64,000 nucleotides of DNA from positions 1,674,001-1,738,000 of the forward strand of contig NZ_AP014624.1 of the NCBI RefSeq assembly GCF_000829375.1. Reading direction: 5' to 3'. Of this stretch, positions 34,669 through 45,951 are shown piece after piece. Position 1 is the first letter of the stretch, and each line of letters begins with the position of its first letter. The notes below the pieces were generated by a model. The model was given only the letters and a program-made list of their open reading frames with translations, searched no databases and had not been told where the DNA came from. A program made the position numbers and the translations under genes. The DNA comes from Chryseobacterium sp. StRB126 (GTDB lineage Bacteria > Bacteroidota > Bacteroidia > Flavobacteriales > Weeksellaceae).

Positions 34669-37600
34669 TCAAGGATTTTTAAATAATCCGTCAATCTGTT
34701 TTCGGACAGCATCATTGGGAGATACTTTATAGAATTCCTGAAGCAGATCTATAGAACTTGGTTTCTTAGGATATGGGTTATTGTCTAAGAAACTCTTCAG
34801 GGCAGCATTTACTTTGTTTTCGCCAACTAATTCACTCAATTTCACCATAGCAACAGCTCCTTTGGAATAGGAGATATGAGAAACATCTCCGGTTGCCCTG
34901 TAAATAGGAAGGTCTTCGGATAAGCCTTTTTCGTTATCGTAGATTTGTTGGTGAACCTTTAGTCTTTCCATCATTTTTGCTTTTCCGTGCATTTTTTTAT
35001 AGAGCATCATTTCGGTGTACATGGCAAGGGTTTCTGTGAGCATTACGGAACCTTCCCGGTCATCGGGGTTAATCTGACTGTTTCCCCACCAAAGATGGGA
35101 GAGTTCATGCCCTGCCAGTTCATTAATTACATCCTGCTTCTGATCCGCATGAATATTGGCGTGAAAAACCATGTCTTCAGGCATAAAAATAGCAGAAGGA
35201 TAGGCCGTTGCTGCAAAACCTCTGGTAAAAGACGATATTTCTGCAAAATTGATGGTTTTGAATGGATATTTCCCAAAATTCTGCTGACAATAATCCAAAG
35301 TAAGCTGAACGTTTTTCAAAAGATGATCTACATTTTCAAAATGATTTTTATGATAAAAAATATGGATAGCAATGCCTTTATAATTGAGGCTTTTTAGCTC
35401 ATATTCCGCAGAAGAAACAGCAAAACGGAAAGGAATATTTTTGGCTTGATACTGAAAATAATTCCGGTCTGATTGTGTCCATTTCTTTATCAGATCACCG
35501 GTTCCTACAGCGGTTTGATGTTCTTCGGTGGAAACGGTCATATCAAGATTGATAAAATCTTTTTTGAGTACTTCCGGAGCTTCCGGTTTCTTCATTGTTC
35601 TTAATTTACCCAATTGATATTGATTGCGTACATCCTGATCCTGAATTTCATAATCTTTCTGGTAGCCAATAATTGGATAATATCTGCTGATTCTCATAAA
35701 AGAACCGTTCTCAATAATGGCATTAAAAGACTGATGTCCGTTTACGGCAAACCATTGATAGGATATTTTGAAGTCAAGAATAGCTGTGTCATTAGGTTTT
35801 AAAGCTTTTTTTAATGAAATTTCGGATGTATTTCCAGTGATAGTAATTGTTTCAGAAGTAGACTTTAAAATCGCTTTTTCCAGCTTCAGATCAGCATTAA
35901 AATTGACAAGAACTTTATCAATGGGCTGACTTGTTTGGTTTTTGAGGGTATAATGACCGGTGATTTCATAGGCGTTTTGTGAAGGATACAGCTTAATTTC
36001 AGTTTTAATATCTGTTATATCAGGCTGTGGAAGGTTTTCATACTTACGAAAATCCTTTTCATATTGAACAGAATTGAACATCTCTTTTTCAGCATCTTTA
36101 GGAATATGCCCTTTCATGAAATAGCTTCCAGCTAAAACACCTGAAATAAGTAGGATAACAGTGAATACAGATTGAAGAACAGAAACTTTTTTAAACTTAA
36201 TATAGCCATTAATCAGCCATAATAAAGCTATTATTCCAGCTCCAAATAAAAGTCTTTGTCCAAATGCTTTTTCATAAATTCCATAGCCGTTGAAATCACT
36301 GTAACTCCCTTTAAAGTCTGAAAATATTCTTAAAACAGGATAGGAAAGAAGCTTATCGGAAACAGGGCCTGCAAGTAGGAAAACAGCAAGAATGGTAATT
36401 CCCAGCGCAATAAATTTGTTCGGAATGCTGCTGTTGATTAACAAAGCAAATCCTGAAAATAAGATCACTGGAAAAGTATTGAAAAGAAAAACAGCGAGAT
36501 AGGCACTCCAATCGATATGAAAGTACTGATAAGCAATCTGAAAAATAATTCCTTCCCCAATTAAAATTGCTGTAAAGAAGAACAGCAAAATACTGATGGA
36601 AATAAAATGCCCAGCCAGTTTATTCTTTGAGAGAAAAGTACTGTTTTCAATGAGTAAAAATCCGGATGATTTCGATCTCCAATACAGATCATTAAGAAAA
36701 TAGGCAGCGATCAGTAACCCGAGTAAATGAAAGTTTTCAGAGATGGTAGTTGCCATAAGTCCTGAGCTGGCATATTTCTGTGGCAGGCGGATTCCTTTTT
36801 CAATTTCAGCATACATTTCCATACCCACAGCAAATACTAAGAGAATTGAAATTGCAGGAACAGTTACGCTTTTGAAGAGATAGATCAGATCTATTTTTGC
36901 AAAGGATAATAGGGAGTGTATAGAAGGAATTCTTCCATATCCGGTCTGTACTGAAGTATATTCGGATTTGAAGATCTTTGGCGGAGAATCTGTTTTTAAG
37001 GCTGTTTTTTTTACTTTTTGTTTTGAAATATTAGAGAATGAAAATTGTTTTAAACTCAACCATAGTAAGCTTATAGATATCAAAAGACAGAAAATCCTGT
37101 TGAAGAGTAAATAGCCTGTGATGGGTACAATCTGTATGTTTTTTTGTTCAGCAGTAAGTAATTTTGCATCCAGAAAATAAGAAGATAATCCAAAAGGATC
37201 AAGTAGGGCTGAAATTTGCTGGGCTTCCAATGATTGTGGCATAGCTCCTGCCATGAATGGTGAATTGGAAAATAATAAAATAACCATGTAAAAAACATAT
37301 AATAACAGCCCGCCAATGACGACCAATAGTTTTTTCCTGAATATAAAAGCTATTAAAAAAAGAAAACTGCACACCAAAAGTGTATTCACCAATCCGAATA
37401 TCAACAAAGGGTAGAGGTAGTGAAATAGATTAAATCCTTCCTGCATTTCACTTCCGGTACGTGAGCTTTGGCCAATGATAAAACCAAGCATCAGAATTGA
37501 AAAGCTTAAAAATGTCTGCAGAAAGTAGGCCGATAATTTTCCATTCAGGTAAGTTTGTTTTGAAAGTGGAAATGAAAACAGAACTACATCAAACCGGGAA

Positions 37601-37839
37601 TCCTGCTCTTTAAATAAAAGCTGTAAAGCATAAATTGTGGCAAAAAAAATGGCGGAAAGACTCAGCATTCCGGTCATAAATCCAATAGTGTAAGGAGCGT
37701 TTAAATAGATTCCTTCTCCCACAGAAAGGTTGAACTGATTCCCACAGAAAATACCGAGGAATACAAGAATTAGGATAATAAGATAAGTTAGCCAGTGCTT
37801 GGTATTGCGTCTGACTTCAAAAGAAAAGATGGCATTCAT
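34669..37839 (-). CDS. ABC-2 permease fused to M1-family aminopeptidase domain
   Basis: Membrane protein of 1056 aa. The N-terminal half (about 1-600) has about 12 hydrophobic segments in two ABC-2 permease-like blocks. The C-terminal half (about 620-1056) is an M1 gluzincin domain: beta sandwich, then HELSHLWWGNSQINPDDREG followed by LTETLAMYTEM, giving the HExxH-(x18)-E zinc site. The peptidase would face the periplasm. It pairs with the ATPase gene 2 bp upstream to form an exporter with a built-in protease. Such fusions are known in Bacteroidota; the substrate is unknown. Confidence 0.85.
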   Translation of the reverse strand: MNAIFSFEVRRNTKHWLTYLIILILVFLGIFCGNQFNLSVGEGIYLNAPYTIGFMTGMLSLSAIFFATIYALQLLFKEQDSRFDVVLFSFPLSKQTYLNGKLSAYFLQTFLSFSILMLGFIIGQSSRTGSEMQEGFNLFHYLYPLLIFGLVNTLLVCSFLFLIAFIFRKKLLVVIGGLLLYVFYMVILLFSNSPFMAGAMPQSLEAQQISALLDPFGLSSYFLDAKLLTAEQKNIQIVPITGYLLFNRIFCLLISISLLWLSLKQFSFSNISKQKVKKTALKTDSPPKIFKSEYTSVQTGYGRIPSIHSLLSFAKIDLIYLFKSVTVPAISILLVFAVGMEMYAEIEKGIRLPQKYASSGLMATTISENFHLLGLLIAAYFLNDLYWRSKSSGFLLIENSTFLSKNKLAGHFISISILLFFFTAILIGEGIIFQIAYQYFHIDWSAYLAVFLFNTFPVILFSGFALLINSSIPNKFIALGITILAVFLLAGPVSDKLLSYPVLRIFSDFKGSYSDFNGYGIYEKAFGQRLLFGAGIIALLWLINGYIKFKKVSVLQSVFTVILLISGVLAGSYFMKGHIPKDAEKEMFNSVQYEKDFRKYENLPQPDITDIKTEIKLYPSQNAYEITGHYTLKNQTSQPIDKVLVNFNADLKLEKAILKSTSETITITGNTSEISLKKALKPNDTAILDFKISYQWFAVNGHQSFNAIIENGSFMRISRYYPIIGYQKDYEIQDQDVRNQYQLGKLRTMKKPEAPEVLKKDFINLDMTVSTEEHQTAVGTGDLIKKWTQSDRNYFQYQAKNIPFRFAVSSAEYELKSLNYKGIAIHIFYHKNHFENVDHLLKNVQLTLDYCQQNFGKYPFKTINFAEISSFTRGFAATAYPSAIFMPEDMVFHANIHADQKQDVINELAGHELSHLWWGNSQINPDDREGSVMLTETLAMYTEMMLYKKMHGKAKMMERLKVHQQIYDNEKGLSEDLPIYRATGDVSHISYSKGAVAMVKLSELVGENKVNAALKSFLDNNPYPKKPSSIDLLQEFYKVSPNDAVRKQIDGLFKNP

Positions 37840-37841
37840 GG

Positions 37842-38714
37842 CTAAGGTTTTTGCGTTAAAGTATAAAAGTAAAAGTGCTCCAGTAAAGGATTTACTGCAT
37901 TGAAATCTTCAGGAGTTTCTTCGGAAAATATGGTGATATGATGATTTCTCTCTATCAATTGTCTGCTGATGACTTCGTAATGGGAGTAATAGTTTTCCAG
38001 ATCATTGTTATCAATAGAACGGGACCATATTTTGTGTTCCAATTCTGCCATTAATAGCTTGGGGTCACCTTTTCTAAGGATTTTCCCATGATTCATCACC
38101 GCAATTTCTGAGCATAAATTCCTTACATCTTCCACCAAATGAGTGGAAAGAATAACAATGATATCCTGGCTAATATCATTCAGGAGAATATTGAAACGGT
38201 TTCGCTCTTCAGGATCTAAGCCCGCTGTAGGTTCATCTACAATAATAATCTTTGGATTTCCTAATAATGCCTGAGCTACACCAAAACGTTGCTTCATTCC
38301 ACCGGAGAAAGTATGAACTTCCTTCTTTTGAACATCTAAAAGATTCACTTTTTCAAGCAGATCGAGAATCTGTTTTTTACGATGTTTACTGTCTGTAATT
38401 CCTTTCAGCACAGCAATATGTTCTAAAAGATCATACGCAGAAATTTTGGGATAAACTCCAAAATCCTGAGGGAGAAATCCTAAGTTTTGTTTGATGAATT
38501 CAGGATTTTTAACGATATCAACGTCATTAAAAAAAATGTTTCCTGAGCTGGGTTTCTGCAATCCTACAATGGTTTTCATCAGGGATGATTTGCCGGCTCC
38601 ATTCGGACCTAAAAGTCCAAACATTCCGTTGTTGATTTCCAGAGAAATGTTGTCAATGGCTTGAAAACTATTTTTATACGTAAGAGTAAGGTTGTTAATG
38701 GATAAGGTATTCAT
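37842..38714 (-). CDS. ABC transporter ATP-binding protein
   Basis: ATPase of 290 aa: Walker A GLLGPNGAGKSSLMKT (about 34-49), Q-loop NLGFLPQDFGVYP, signature TFSGGMKQRFGVAQALLGNP, Walker B IIIVDEPTAGLDPEERNRFN, H-loop ILSTHLVEDV. The C-terminal 70 residues are the extra domain usual for this ABC-2 subgroup. It precedes the permease-peptidase gene by 2 bp and drives that exporter. Confidence 0.93.
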   Translation of the reverse strand: MNTLSINNLTLTYKNSFQAIDNISLEINNGMFGLLGPNGAGKSSLMKTIVGLQKPSSGNIFFNDVDIVKNPEFIKQNLGFLPQDFGVYPKISAYDLLEHIAVLKGITDSKHRKKQILDLLEKVNLLDVQKKEVHTFSGGMKQRFGVAQALLGNPKIIIVDEPTAGLDPEERNRFNILLNDISQDIIVILSTHLVEDVRNLCSEIAVMNHGKILRKGDPKLLMAELEHKIWSRSIDNNDLENYYSHYEVISRQLIERNHHITIFSEETPEDFNAVNPLLEHFYFYTLTQKP

Positions 38715-38773
38715 AATATTGAGTTGGGGGAATAGGAGAGTAGGTAATCCGGTTGAGGACTACTGCTGTTTAA

Positions 38774-38806
38774 TGAGATGGATGGATAATAGACGAAGAG
38801 ATAAGA
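38774..38806 (+). repeat. Dispersed repeat C, copy 1
   Basis: AGATGGATGGATAATAGACG... is nearly identical to the reverse complement of 44024-44057. It lies in the 207-bp spacer upstream of the ABC ATPase. Confidence 0.6.
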
Positions 38807-38921
38807 GACTTAGAGGTTCCAAAATAAAGAACAATGGGAAAGACTTTCAGCTTTCAAACACCAAACGATTGAAAGGATGATAACCTTAAACGATGAACTT
38901 TAAACCTTGAACCTTGAATTC

Positions 38922-39125
38922 TTATTCTTTATACTCCAGAATATCTCCGGGCTGGCATTCCAGGATTTTGCAGATGGCTTCCAGAGTATCGAAACGTACG
39001 CCCTTAGCTTTTCCGGTTTTGAGGATAGAGAGGTTAACAGGAGTAATTCCCAGTTTTTCTGCCAATTCTTTACTCTGCATTTTTCGTTTGGCTAGCATCA
39101 CATCTAAGTTGACTATAATTGGCAT
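38922..39125 (-). CDS. Small XRE-family regulator (YozG-like)
   Basis: A helix-turn-helix protein of 67 aa made of little else than the Cro/CI domain: DVMLAKRKMQSKELAEKLGI, then TPVNLSILKTGKAKGVRFDT, then LEAICKILECQPGDILEYK. It starts one base after the stop of the DUF2975 gene. This DUF2975-XRE pair is widespread; the membrane protein may sense a signal and the regulator respond. Confidence 0.9.
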   Translation of the reverse strand: MPIIVNLDVMLAKRKMQSKELAEKLGITPVNLSILKTGKAKGVRFDTLEAICKILECQPGDILEYKE

Positions 39126-39126
39126 G

Positions 39127-39642
39127 TTATATAATTAGGTCTTGTTCGTTTTGCAAATGTAGCCCTTGCTTAAAGATATTCGCAAGAAACAGACAGAAAA
39201 TTCCAAGCATAAAGTGAATAAACACCAGTCCCCAGATGATACTTTCTACTTCCACAAAGAAACTCGCGACGATAACCAGAGGAAGCGGGATGAAAATATT
39301 AAAAAGGTAAAATCTCTTAAGTTGTTTTATATGTTCTTTTGTAAAAAGTTTAGGCTGGAAAAATACCTTGAAAACCTTTGCTGATAGCCAGAAAAAGATC
39401 CCATAAGGAATTAGGACCAACATAAACGAAAAAATGATATAAGGATAATTATCTTCTATATTCAGAAAGGGTTGTTGGGTAAACGGATAATGAATATGTA
39501 AATATTGACCATTACCATAAGGCGTTACCGAGAACCCTGTGGTAAGACATAGCAGAGCATACAATGCTGTTATTAAATATCCCGCAGACAAAATGGAGCA
39601 GATATAAAATAAAATTCTGGAAATAATTTTGGTCTGATTCAT
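39127..39642 (-). CDS. DUF2975 membrane protein
   Basis: Protein of 171 aa with four membrane segments (ILFYICSILSAGYLITALYA, YIIFSFMLVLIPYGIFFWLS, YLFNIFIPLPLVIVASFFV, IIWGLVFIHFMLGIFCLFLA). The family motif is a cytosolic KVFKVFFQPKLFTKEHIKQL. It is the first gene of a two-gene operon with the small XRE regulator. Function unknown; probably a membrane sensor or immunity-type partner of the regulator. Confidence 0.88.
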   Translation of the reverse strand: MNQTKIISRILFYICSILSAGYLITALYALLCLTTGFSVTPYGNGQYLHIHYPFTQQPFLNIEDNYPYIIFSFMLVLIPYGIFFWLSAKVFKVFFQPKLFTKEHIKQLKRFYLFNIFIPLPLVIVASFFVEVESIIWGLVFIHFMLGIFCLFLANIFKQGLHLQNEQDLII

Positions 39643-39786
39643 ATCACGATCATTAATTAGTATTGCAAATGTATAATTAATTATCGTAAAACAATAATTA
39701 ATTTAAATAAAATTTTATTTTTAACTGTAATGAGCCCGTCAAAGGAATGGTAGTAATCCTTATCTTTACTATAAAATAGAATCATC

Positions 39787-40131
39787 ATGGCTTATAATAT
39801 TGAACTGGCAGACAGGGTTCGCGAATGGTTGGCCAATGTAAACGATAGTAAGATTGAGGAAAAGAAAATGTTCGGTGGGCTGGCATTTCTGGTGAATGAT
39901 AAAATGTGTATCAACATCAGTCACGACAATCTGATGTGCCGCTACAATCCCGAAAGGGAAGACGAAGTTGCGGAGAAAACAGGCTTTCTTCCTATGATTA
40001 TGAGAGGAAAACAGCTAAAAGAATACTGTTATGTTGAACCCATCGGCTTTCAGAAACCTGAAGATTTTGAATATTGGATGCAGATCTGTCTAGATTATAA
40101 CAAAATAGCAAAGGCTTCGAAGAAGAAGTAA
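39787..40131 (+). CDS. TfoX/Sxy N-terminal domain protein
   Basis: Protein of 114 aa, a single TfoX N-terminal domain: VREWLANVNDSKIEEKKMFGG, LAFLVNDKMCINISHDNLMC, then FLPMIMRGKQLKEYCYVEPI. In proteobacteria TfoX controls competence, but standalone N-domain proteins in Bacteroidota have no known role. No operon partners. Confidence 0.85.
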   Translation: MAYNIELADRVREWLANVNDSKIEEKKMFGGLAFLVNDKMCINISHDNLMCRYNPEREDEVAEKTGFLPMIMRGKQLKEYCYVEPIGFQKPEDFEYWMQICLDYNKIAKASKKK

Positions 40132-40151
40132 GTTTGAGGGTCTGAGTGTGG

Positions 40152-40199
40152 GAGAGTATGAGAGTATGAGAGTATGAGAGTATGAGAGTATGAGAGTGG
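40152..40199 (+). repeat. 8-bp microsatellite (GAGAGTAT)n
   Basis: Five perfect tandem copies of GAGAGTAT (40152-40191) and a sixth, GAGAGTGG. It lies between the TfoX-like gene and the end of an RlaP-like gene, outside coding sequence. Length changes by slippage are likely. Confidence 0.92.
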
Positions 40200-40254
40200 G
40201 CGACCGCTGTTGTAGCTTCCCACTATTCATTACTCATTATTTATTGCTCATTGC

Positions 40255-41319
40255 TTATGATTTCCCATATAATTGTTCTCTTATCTGAACCAGGATCTTG
40301 GTTGTTTTTTCCAGATCAGGTGATTCAGGAAGAAGGGAAAGGGAATGATGATGCTCAATAGATTCAATAAGGTTTTCTGCTTTTTCTACGATAGCCTCAT
40401 AAGACCAGTTTCCGGCTTTAATATCCAGTAATTCATCTCTGTTGTTTACACGGATTTGGAGCGAATGATTCCTAAAAATCTGTTCGCATGACTGCAGCAA
40501 ACGGATGGTATGCATCATATTTTTGCTGTCATAGTTTTGTCCATGCGTTTGGTTGACGTTGTATCGGTCTTCATTGCGTTCTTCTACCCATTTCCAATAT
40601 TCCCTGTAATCTTTGCAGTAGGTGGAGTAGGCATCCAGATTAGAGAACAGATAAGCTTCCGGTCTTTTATCTTTTGGAACAGAAGATACAGAAACCTGGT
40701 TGGCTTCTTCATGTTGGATAATTCCCTTATAACCTAGTGTCTGCGAATCATCATAGAATAATGCAAACATTCCTTTGGTATGATCAATAGCCGTCAATCC
40801 GCATTTTTCCTGAACTTTCCCATGCTCCGAAAGCCATTTTTTCAGAGAAACAGAACCTTGACCGTCCAGGATGAAGCAGAAGTCAAGAATAGATTTTCTC
40901 TCTTTATCGATAGGATTTAAGATCTTTTTATGAAGACCTTTAGCCTTTTTAATCTGGGAAACAGCATATCCGGCAAAGGTATCTTTGCATAGTTTGGAGA
41001 GAAAATCTTCTGATTTCAGCAGATCCATCAACGGATGTGTGTACAGAATACAATCCTCAGGACTTGCCAAAACCTCCAGAATATTAGGATTATTCTTTTG
41101 CAACAGTTCCACAAACCTCCCGATTTCATAATAAGTAATATCATTCGTCTCATTGGAAATCTGTGGAATGTAGTTCAGCCCAAAGAAATCTTTCTTTGGT
41201 AAATAATATACTCCACGGATATCCGTATCCGAAGTTTCAGTGGCCAGCCCGAAAGCGCGGCTTCCGGAGATAGCTTCGAAGAGGAGGAGGTTTTTATTTT
41301 TGAGGTCTTGGATGGTCAT
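40255..41319 (-). CDS. RlaP-like nucleotidyltransferase (large form)
   Basis: Protein of 354 aa with a DNA polymerase beta-type nucleotidyltransferase core: EAISGSRAFGLATETSDTDI (about 15-34; G-S and D-x-D metal ligands), then GVYYLPKKDFFG. The helical C-terminal two thirds contain DFCFILDGQGSVSLKKWLSE and the YWKWVEERNEDRYN region. It matches RlaP (RNA-ligase-associated polymerase-beta-like) proteins, which are thought to trim or extend broken RNA ends before ligation. rtcB is 8 kb away and a second RlaP-like gene 2 kb away. The activity is not demonstrated for this subgroup. Confidence 0.78.
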   Translation of the reverse strand: MTIQDLKNKNLLLFEAISGSRAFGLATETSDTDIRGVYYLPKKDFFGLNYIPQISNETNDITYYEIGRFVELLQKNNPNILEVLASPEDCILYTHPLMDLLKSEDFLSKLCKDTFAGYAVSQIKKAKGLHKKILNPIDKERKSILDFCFILDGQGSVSLKKWLSEHGKVQEKCGLTAIDHTKGMFALFYDDSQTLGYKGIIQHEEANQVSVSSVPKDKRPEAYLFSNLDAYSTYCKDYREYWKWVEERNEDRYNVNQTHGQNYDSKNMMHTIRLLQSCEQIFRNHSLQIRVNNRDELLDIKAGNWSYEAIVEKAENLIESIEHHHSLSLLPESPDLEKTTKILVQIREQLYGKS

Positions 41320-41324
41320 TTTAA

Positions 41325-41852
41325 TTATTCAAGCAATAGTTTTTTGATAAAATCTATTTTTTGGTATTTAATGAGGGTATTACCAACTTTAATTTTTTCA
41401 GTGTCATCATGAGAACGGGCAACAATATATCCTTTTTTATCACCATTAATTATTAAAAATTCTTCACCACCGCAGCTTTCAAAAGTATAAATTCCAATAT
41501 AAAAAGGAATGGTTTCAAATTTATTACAACACTGATTCAAAAAGGAAATATCAATACTGTCTGAAATAAATTGCTTTTCAAGCAAAGAGTATTCATAATT
41601 TCCTTCATTCAGGATACTTTGAAGAATTTCAAAATCATTATGGATAGCAGTATATTGGACGATAGTAAATTCCACGAATTCTTTTGTGTAGAATATTTTA
41701 AAATCATTAGCATTTTTAAGTGCCTGATAGTAAATATTTGTTGACTCATCAGAAAATTTGGCAAAATAGCTTTGGATGGTTTGAGGAATTACAATACCAT
41801 ACTGTAATTCTATGAGGTTACAATGTCTGATGAATGTATTTTCTTGGTTCAT
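41325..41852 (-). CDS. Single-domain SUKH-like protein
   Basis: Protein of 175 aa equal to one unit of the 410-aa neighbour: FIRHCNLIELQYGIVIPQTI, a middle KIFYTKEFVEFTIVQYTAIH, SFLNQCCNKF, and the tail CGGEEFLIINGDKKGYIVAR. The opening E..YGIVIPxxx and the acidic CGG.EFLI tail recall SUKH (SMI1/KNR4) domains, a fold used by immunity proteins, but the match is by eye. It ends 5 bp before the RlaP-like gene. Confidence 0.62.
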   Translation of the reverse strand: MNQENTFIRHCNLIELQYGIVIPQTIQSYFAKFSDESTNIYYQALKNANDFKIFYTKEFVEFTIVQYTAIHNDFEILQSILNEGNYEYSLLEKQFISDSIDISFLNQCCNKFETIPFYIGIYTFESCGGEEFLIINGDKKGYIVARSHDDTEKIKVGNTLIKYQKIDFIKKLLLE

Positions 41853-41873
41853 GAGTTCTTATTTTTAATACAA

Positions 41874-43106
41874 CTATTGCTGTTGTCTTTGTATGGATTC
41901 TCTGATAAGTTCCGGCAGAGGCCTAAATTGTGTAAGAAATTTGTATTCTATTCCTGCAGTTATTTTATAAGTTGAATTTAACGATGATAAATTATGACCT
42001 ACGTTCCCTTTTTCTTCTTTGTTGAGCACAAGATTATCATGGTCCCCTAGATCCATGGTGATGATCAGTTCTTCTCCGGACTTTCTGAACTCCTCATAAC
42101 ATGTGTTGATGAACTCAAAATCAGGATTCGTTTTGTCAAAACAATTTTCTTTGATACGATATTCATATACAGCATCATCAAGCTGCTCCGATAATTCAGC
42201 CAAATCACTATTCTCCCCATGAATTTCTTTGTATCGGGTAACTACTAACTCAATAAAGGCTTCCGTATAGAAAATGATAAAACTATCATTATCCACATGC
42301 CAGAAAATACTGTAGAAATAATTGTTTTTAGGCAGATCATATCTTTTGAAACATTCAATCACAGATAGAGGGACTTCAAGCCCCATTTCTTCTTTTAAGA
42401 ACTGACATCTTTCTTCAAACTCATGTGGAATATGCTCTGTTTTCTTCGTTGTATTCGTGGATTTCATTTCTAATATACTGTCACTGACAAGCTTGTAATG
42501 TTCCAAAACGCGATATTTTATAATGATATTATTGTGTTGAATATCTGCTGTCATACCATGATAACATCCCCCGGAATACCCTTTTTTCTCACTGCTCAGA
42601 ATAAGATATTCACCTCCACCGCAATCTGTATATATGCTCAGGGCAATCATCAGGTCTTCATGGTTTCTTCCCCGTTCTTCATAACACTGATCAAGAAATG
42701 ACAAATCAATATGCTTGGCTTCAAACTTATTTTCTTTTGACTTATATTCACATTCTCCTTCTTCCAATATATCCTGAAGAACTTTCCAGTCTGCATTACT
42801 TCCGAATGTTTCATCAAATCTTTTGATAATATATCTTACAAAGTTTTCGGTATAAAAAACAAACTGAAGATCATTGTAATCCCATGGTTCCCAAAATATC
42901 CTGTAATAAATATGATGCTTATCAATTTGATTTTTGGTGAAAAAATCTTTATAAATATTGGGGATTATCAGGCCATATTCATCCTTAAGATATTCACATT
43001 TTTCAATGAATTCATGCGTTTTTATATCATTTTTAGATATTCCTTTTTCAGTTTCTTCTGGAGGATCCTGAACATCCTTCTTTTTGAAAAAATTACATAT
43101 TTTCAT
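41874..43106 (-). CDS. Tandem two-domain SUKH-like protein
   Basis: Protein of 410 aa with two copies of one domain after a basic start. Copy 1 (about 30-205): FIEKCEYLKDEYGLIIPNIY, QFVFYTENFVRYIIKRFDET, LSFLDQCYEERGRNHEDLMI, CGGGEYLILSSEKKGY. Copy 2 (about 225-400): FEERCQFLKEEMGLEVPLSV, FIIFYTEAFIELVVTRYKEI, FEFINTCYEEFRKSGEELII, NLVLNKEEKG. The 41325 gene is a third copy. SUKH-like by pattern. No signal peptide. Such arrays are usual for immunity proteins, yet here they lie between two RlaP-like genes, with 20 bp and 11 bp spacers. Confidence 0.65.
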   Translation of the reverse strand: MKICNFFKKKDVQDPPEETEKGISKNDIKTHEFIEKCEYLKDEYGLIIPNIYKDFFTKNQIDKHHIYYRIFWEPWDYNDLQFVFYTENFVRYIIKRFDETFGSNADWKVLQDILEEGECEYKSKENKFEAKHIDLSFLDQCYEERGRNHEDLMIALSIYTDCGGGEYLILSSEKKGYSGGCYHGMTADIQHNNIIIKYRVLEHYKLVSDSILEMKSTNTTKKTEHIPHEFEERCQFLKEEMGLEVPLSVIECFKRYDLPKNNYFYSIFWHVDNDSFIIFYTEAFIELVVTRYKEIHGENSDLAELSEQLDDAVYEYRIKENCFDKTNPDFEFINTCYEEFRKSGEELIITMDLGDHDNLVLNKEEKGNVGHNLSSLNSTYKITAGIEYKFLTQFRPLPELIRESIQRQQQ

Positions 43107-43117
43107 TTCCTCTTTCT

Positions 43118-43912
<795 letters not shown>

Positions 43913-43923
43913 TTATTACGTAG

Positions 43924-45168
<1,245 letters not shown>

Positions 45169-45951
45169 ATGAAGACCCTAAAGAATGAACTGATCTATTT
45201 TGCAACGGCCCTGATGTTCTTCACCAGAATTCCAGTTCCGTTCACTATTCCGTATTCCGGGGAGATCATGAATAAATCTCAGAAATACTTTGCATGGGTT
45301 GGTCTTTTGGTAGGATTGATGAATGCAGGGATTTTATACCTTTCTGCTCAGCTTTTTAATCTGGAAATAGGAATTGTTCTGATGATGATAAGCAGTGTTC
45401 TCCTGACCGGAGCCTTCCATGAAGATGGTTTTACAGATATGTGCGACAGTTTCGGAGGTGGATACGGAAAAGATAAGATTCTTACCATCATGAAGGACAG
45501 CAGGGTAGGAGCGTATGGAACCATAGGAATCATTTTACTGTTTGCCTTAAAGTTTTTCAGTATTCAGGCTTTGGGAACAGTTGATCTGATAAAGACTCTG
45601 GGAATTATTATTCTGGCACACACTTCAAGCCGTTTTATTTCCGGAACGATGATCTACACGCATCAGTATGTGACGGATATTGACGTCAGCAAATCGAAAC
45701 CTTTGGCGAATAAACCTTTGGATGGAATGGCTTTACTGGTCGGATTTATCAGTGTTTTACTTTCCTTTTCCTTAATTCTTGATTGGAGATTGCTGCTGGC
45801 TTTTGCATTGGCTTATTTAGGAAAGATCTGCATGGGCTGGTATTTTAAAAAACATATCGGCGGCTATACCGGAGACTGTCTGGGAGCTGTACAGCAGGTC
45901 ACTGAAGTGTTGTTTTACTTAGGAACAATGATCGTATGGAAATTCATCTGA
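45169..45951 (+). CDS. cobS: Adenosylcobinamide-GDP ribazoletransferase
   Basis: Integral inner-membrane protein of 260 aa joining alpha-ribazole to adenosylcobinamide-GDP, the last step of cobalamin synthesis. Features: ALMFFTRIPVP near the start, GAFHEDGFTDMCDSFGGGYG with the acidic substrate loop (about 84-103), ILTIMKDSRVGAYGTIGIIL, and C-terminal GGYTGDCLGAVQQVTEVLFY. It abuts cobT without a gap and overlaps the next gene by 16 bp. Confidence 0.96.
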   Translation: MKTLKNELIYFATALMFFTRIPVPFTIPYSGEIMNKSQKYFAWVGLLVGLMNAGILYLSAQLFNLEIGIVLMMISSVLLTGAFHEDGFTDMCDSFGGGYGKDKILTIMKDSRVGAYGTIGIILLFALKFFSIQALGTVDLIKTLGIIILAHTSSRFISGTMIYTHQYVTDIDVSKSKPLANKPLDGMALLVGFISVLLSFSLILDWRLLLAFALAYLGKICMGWYFKKHIGGYTGDCLGAVQQVTEVLFYLGTMIVWKFI

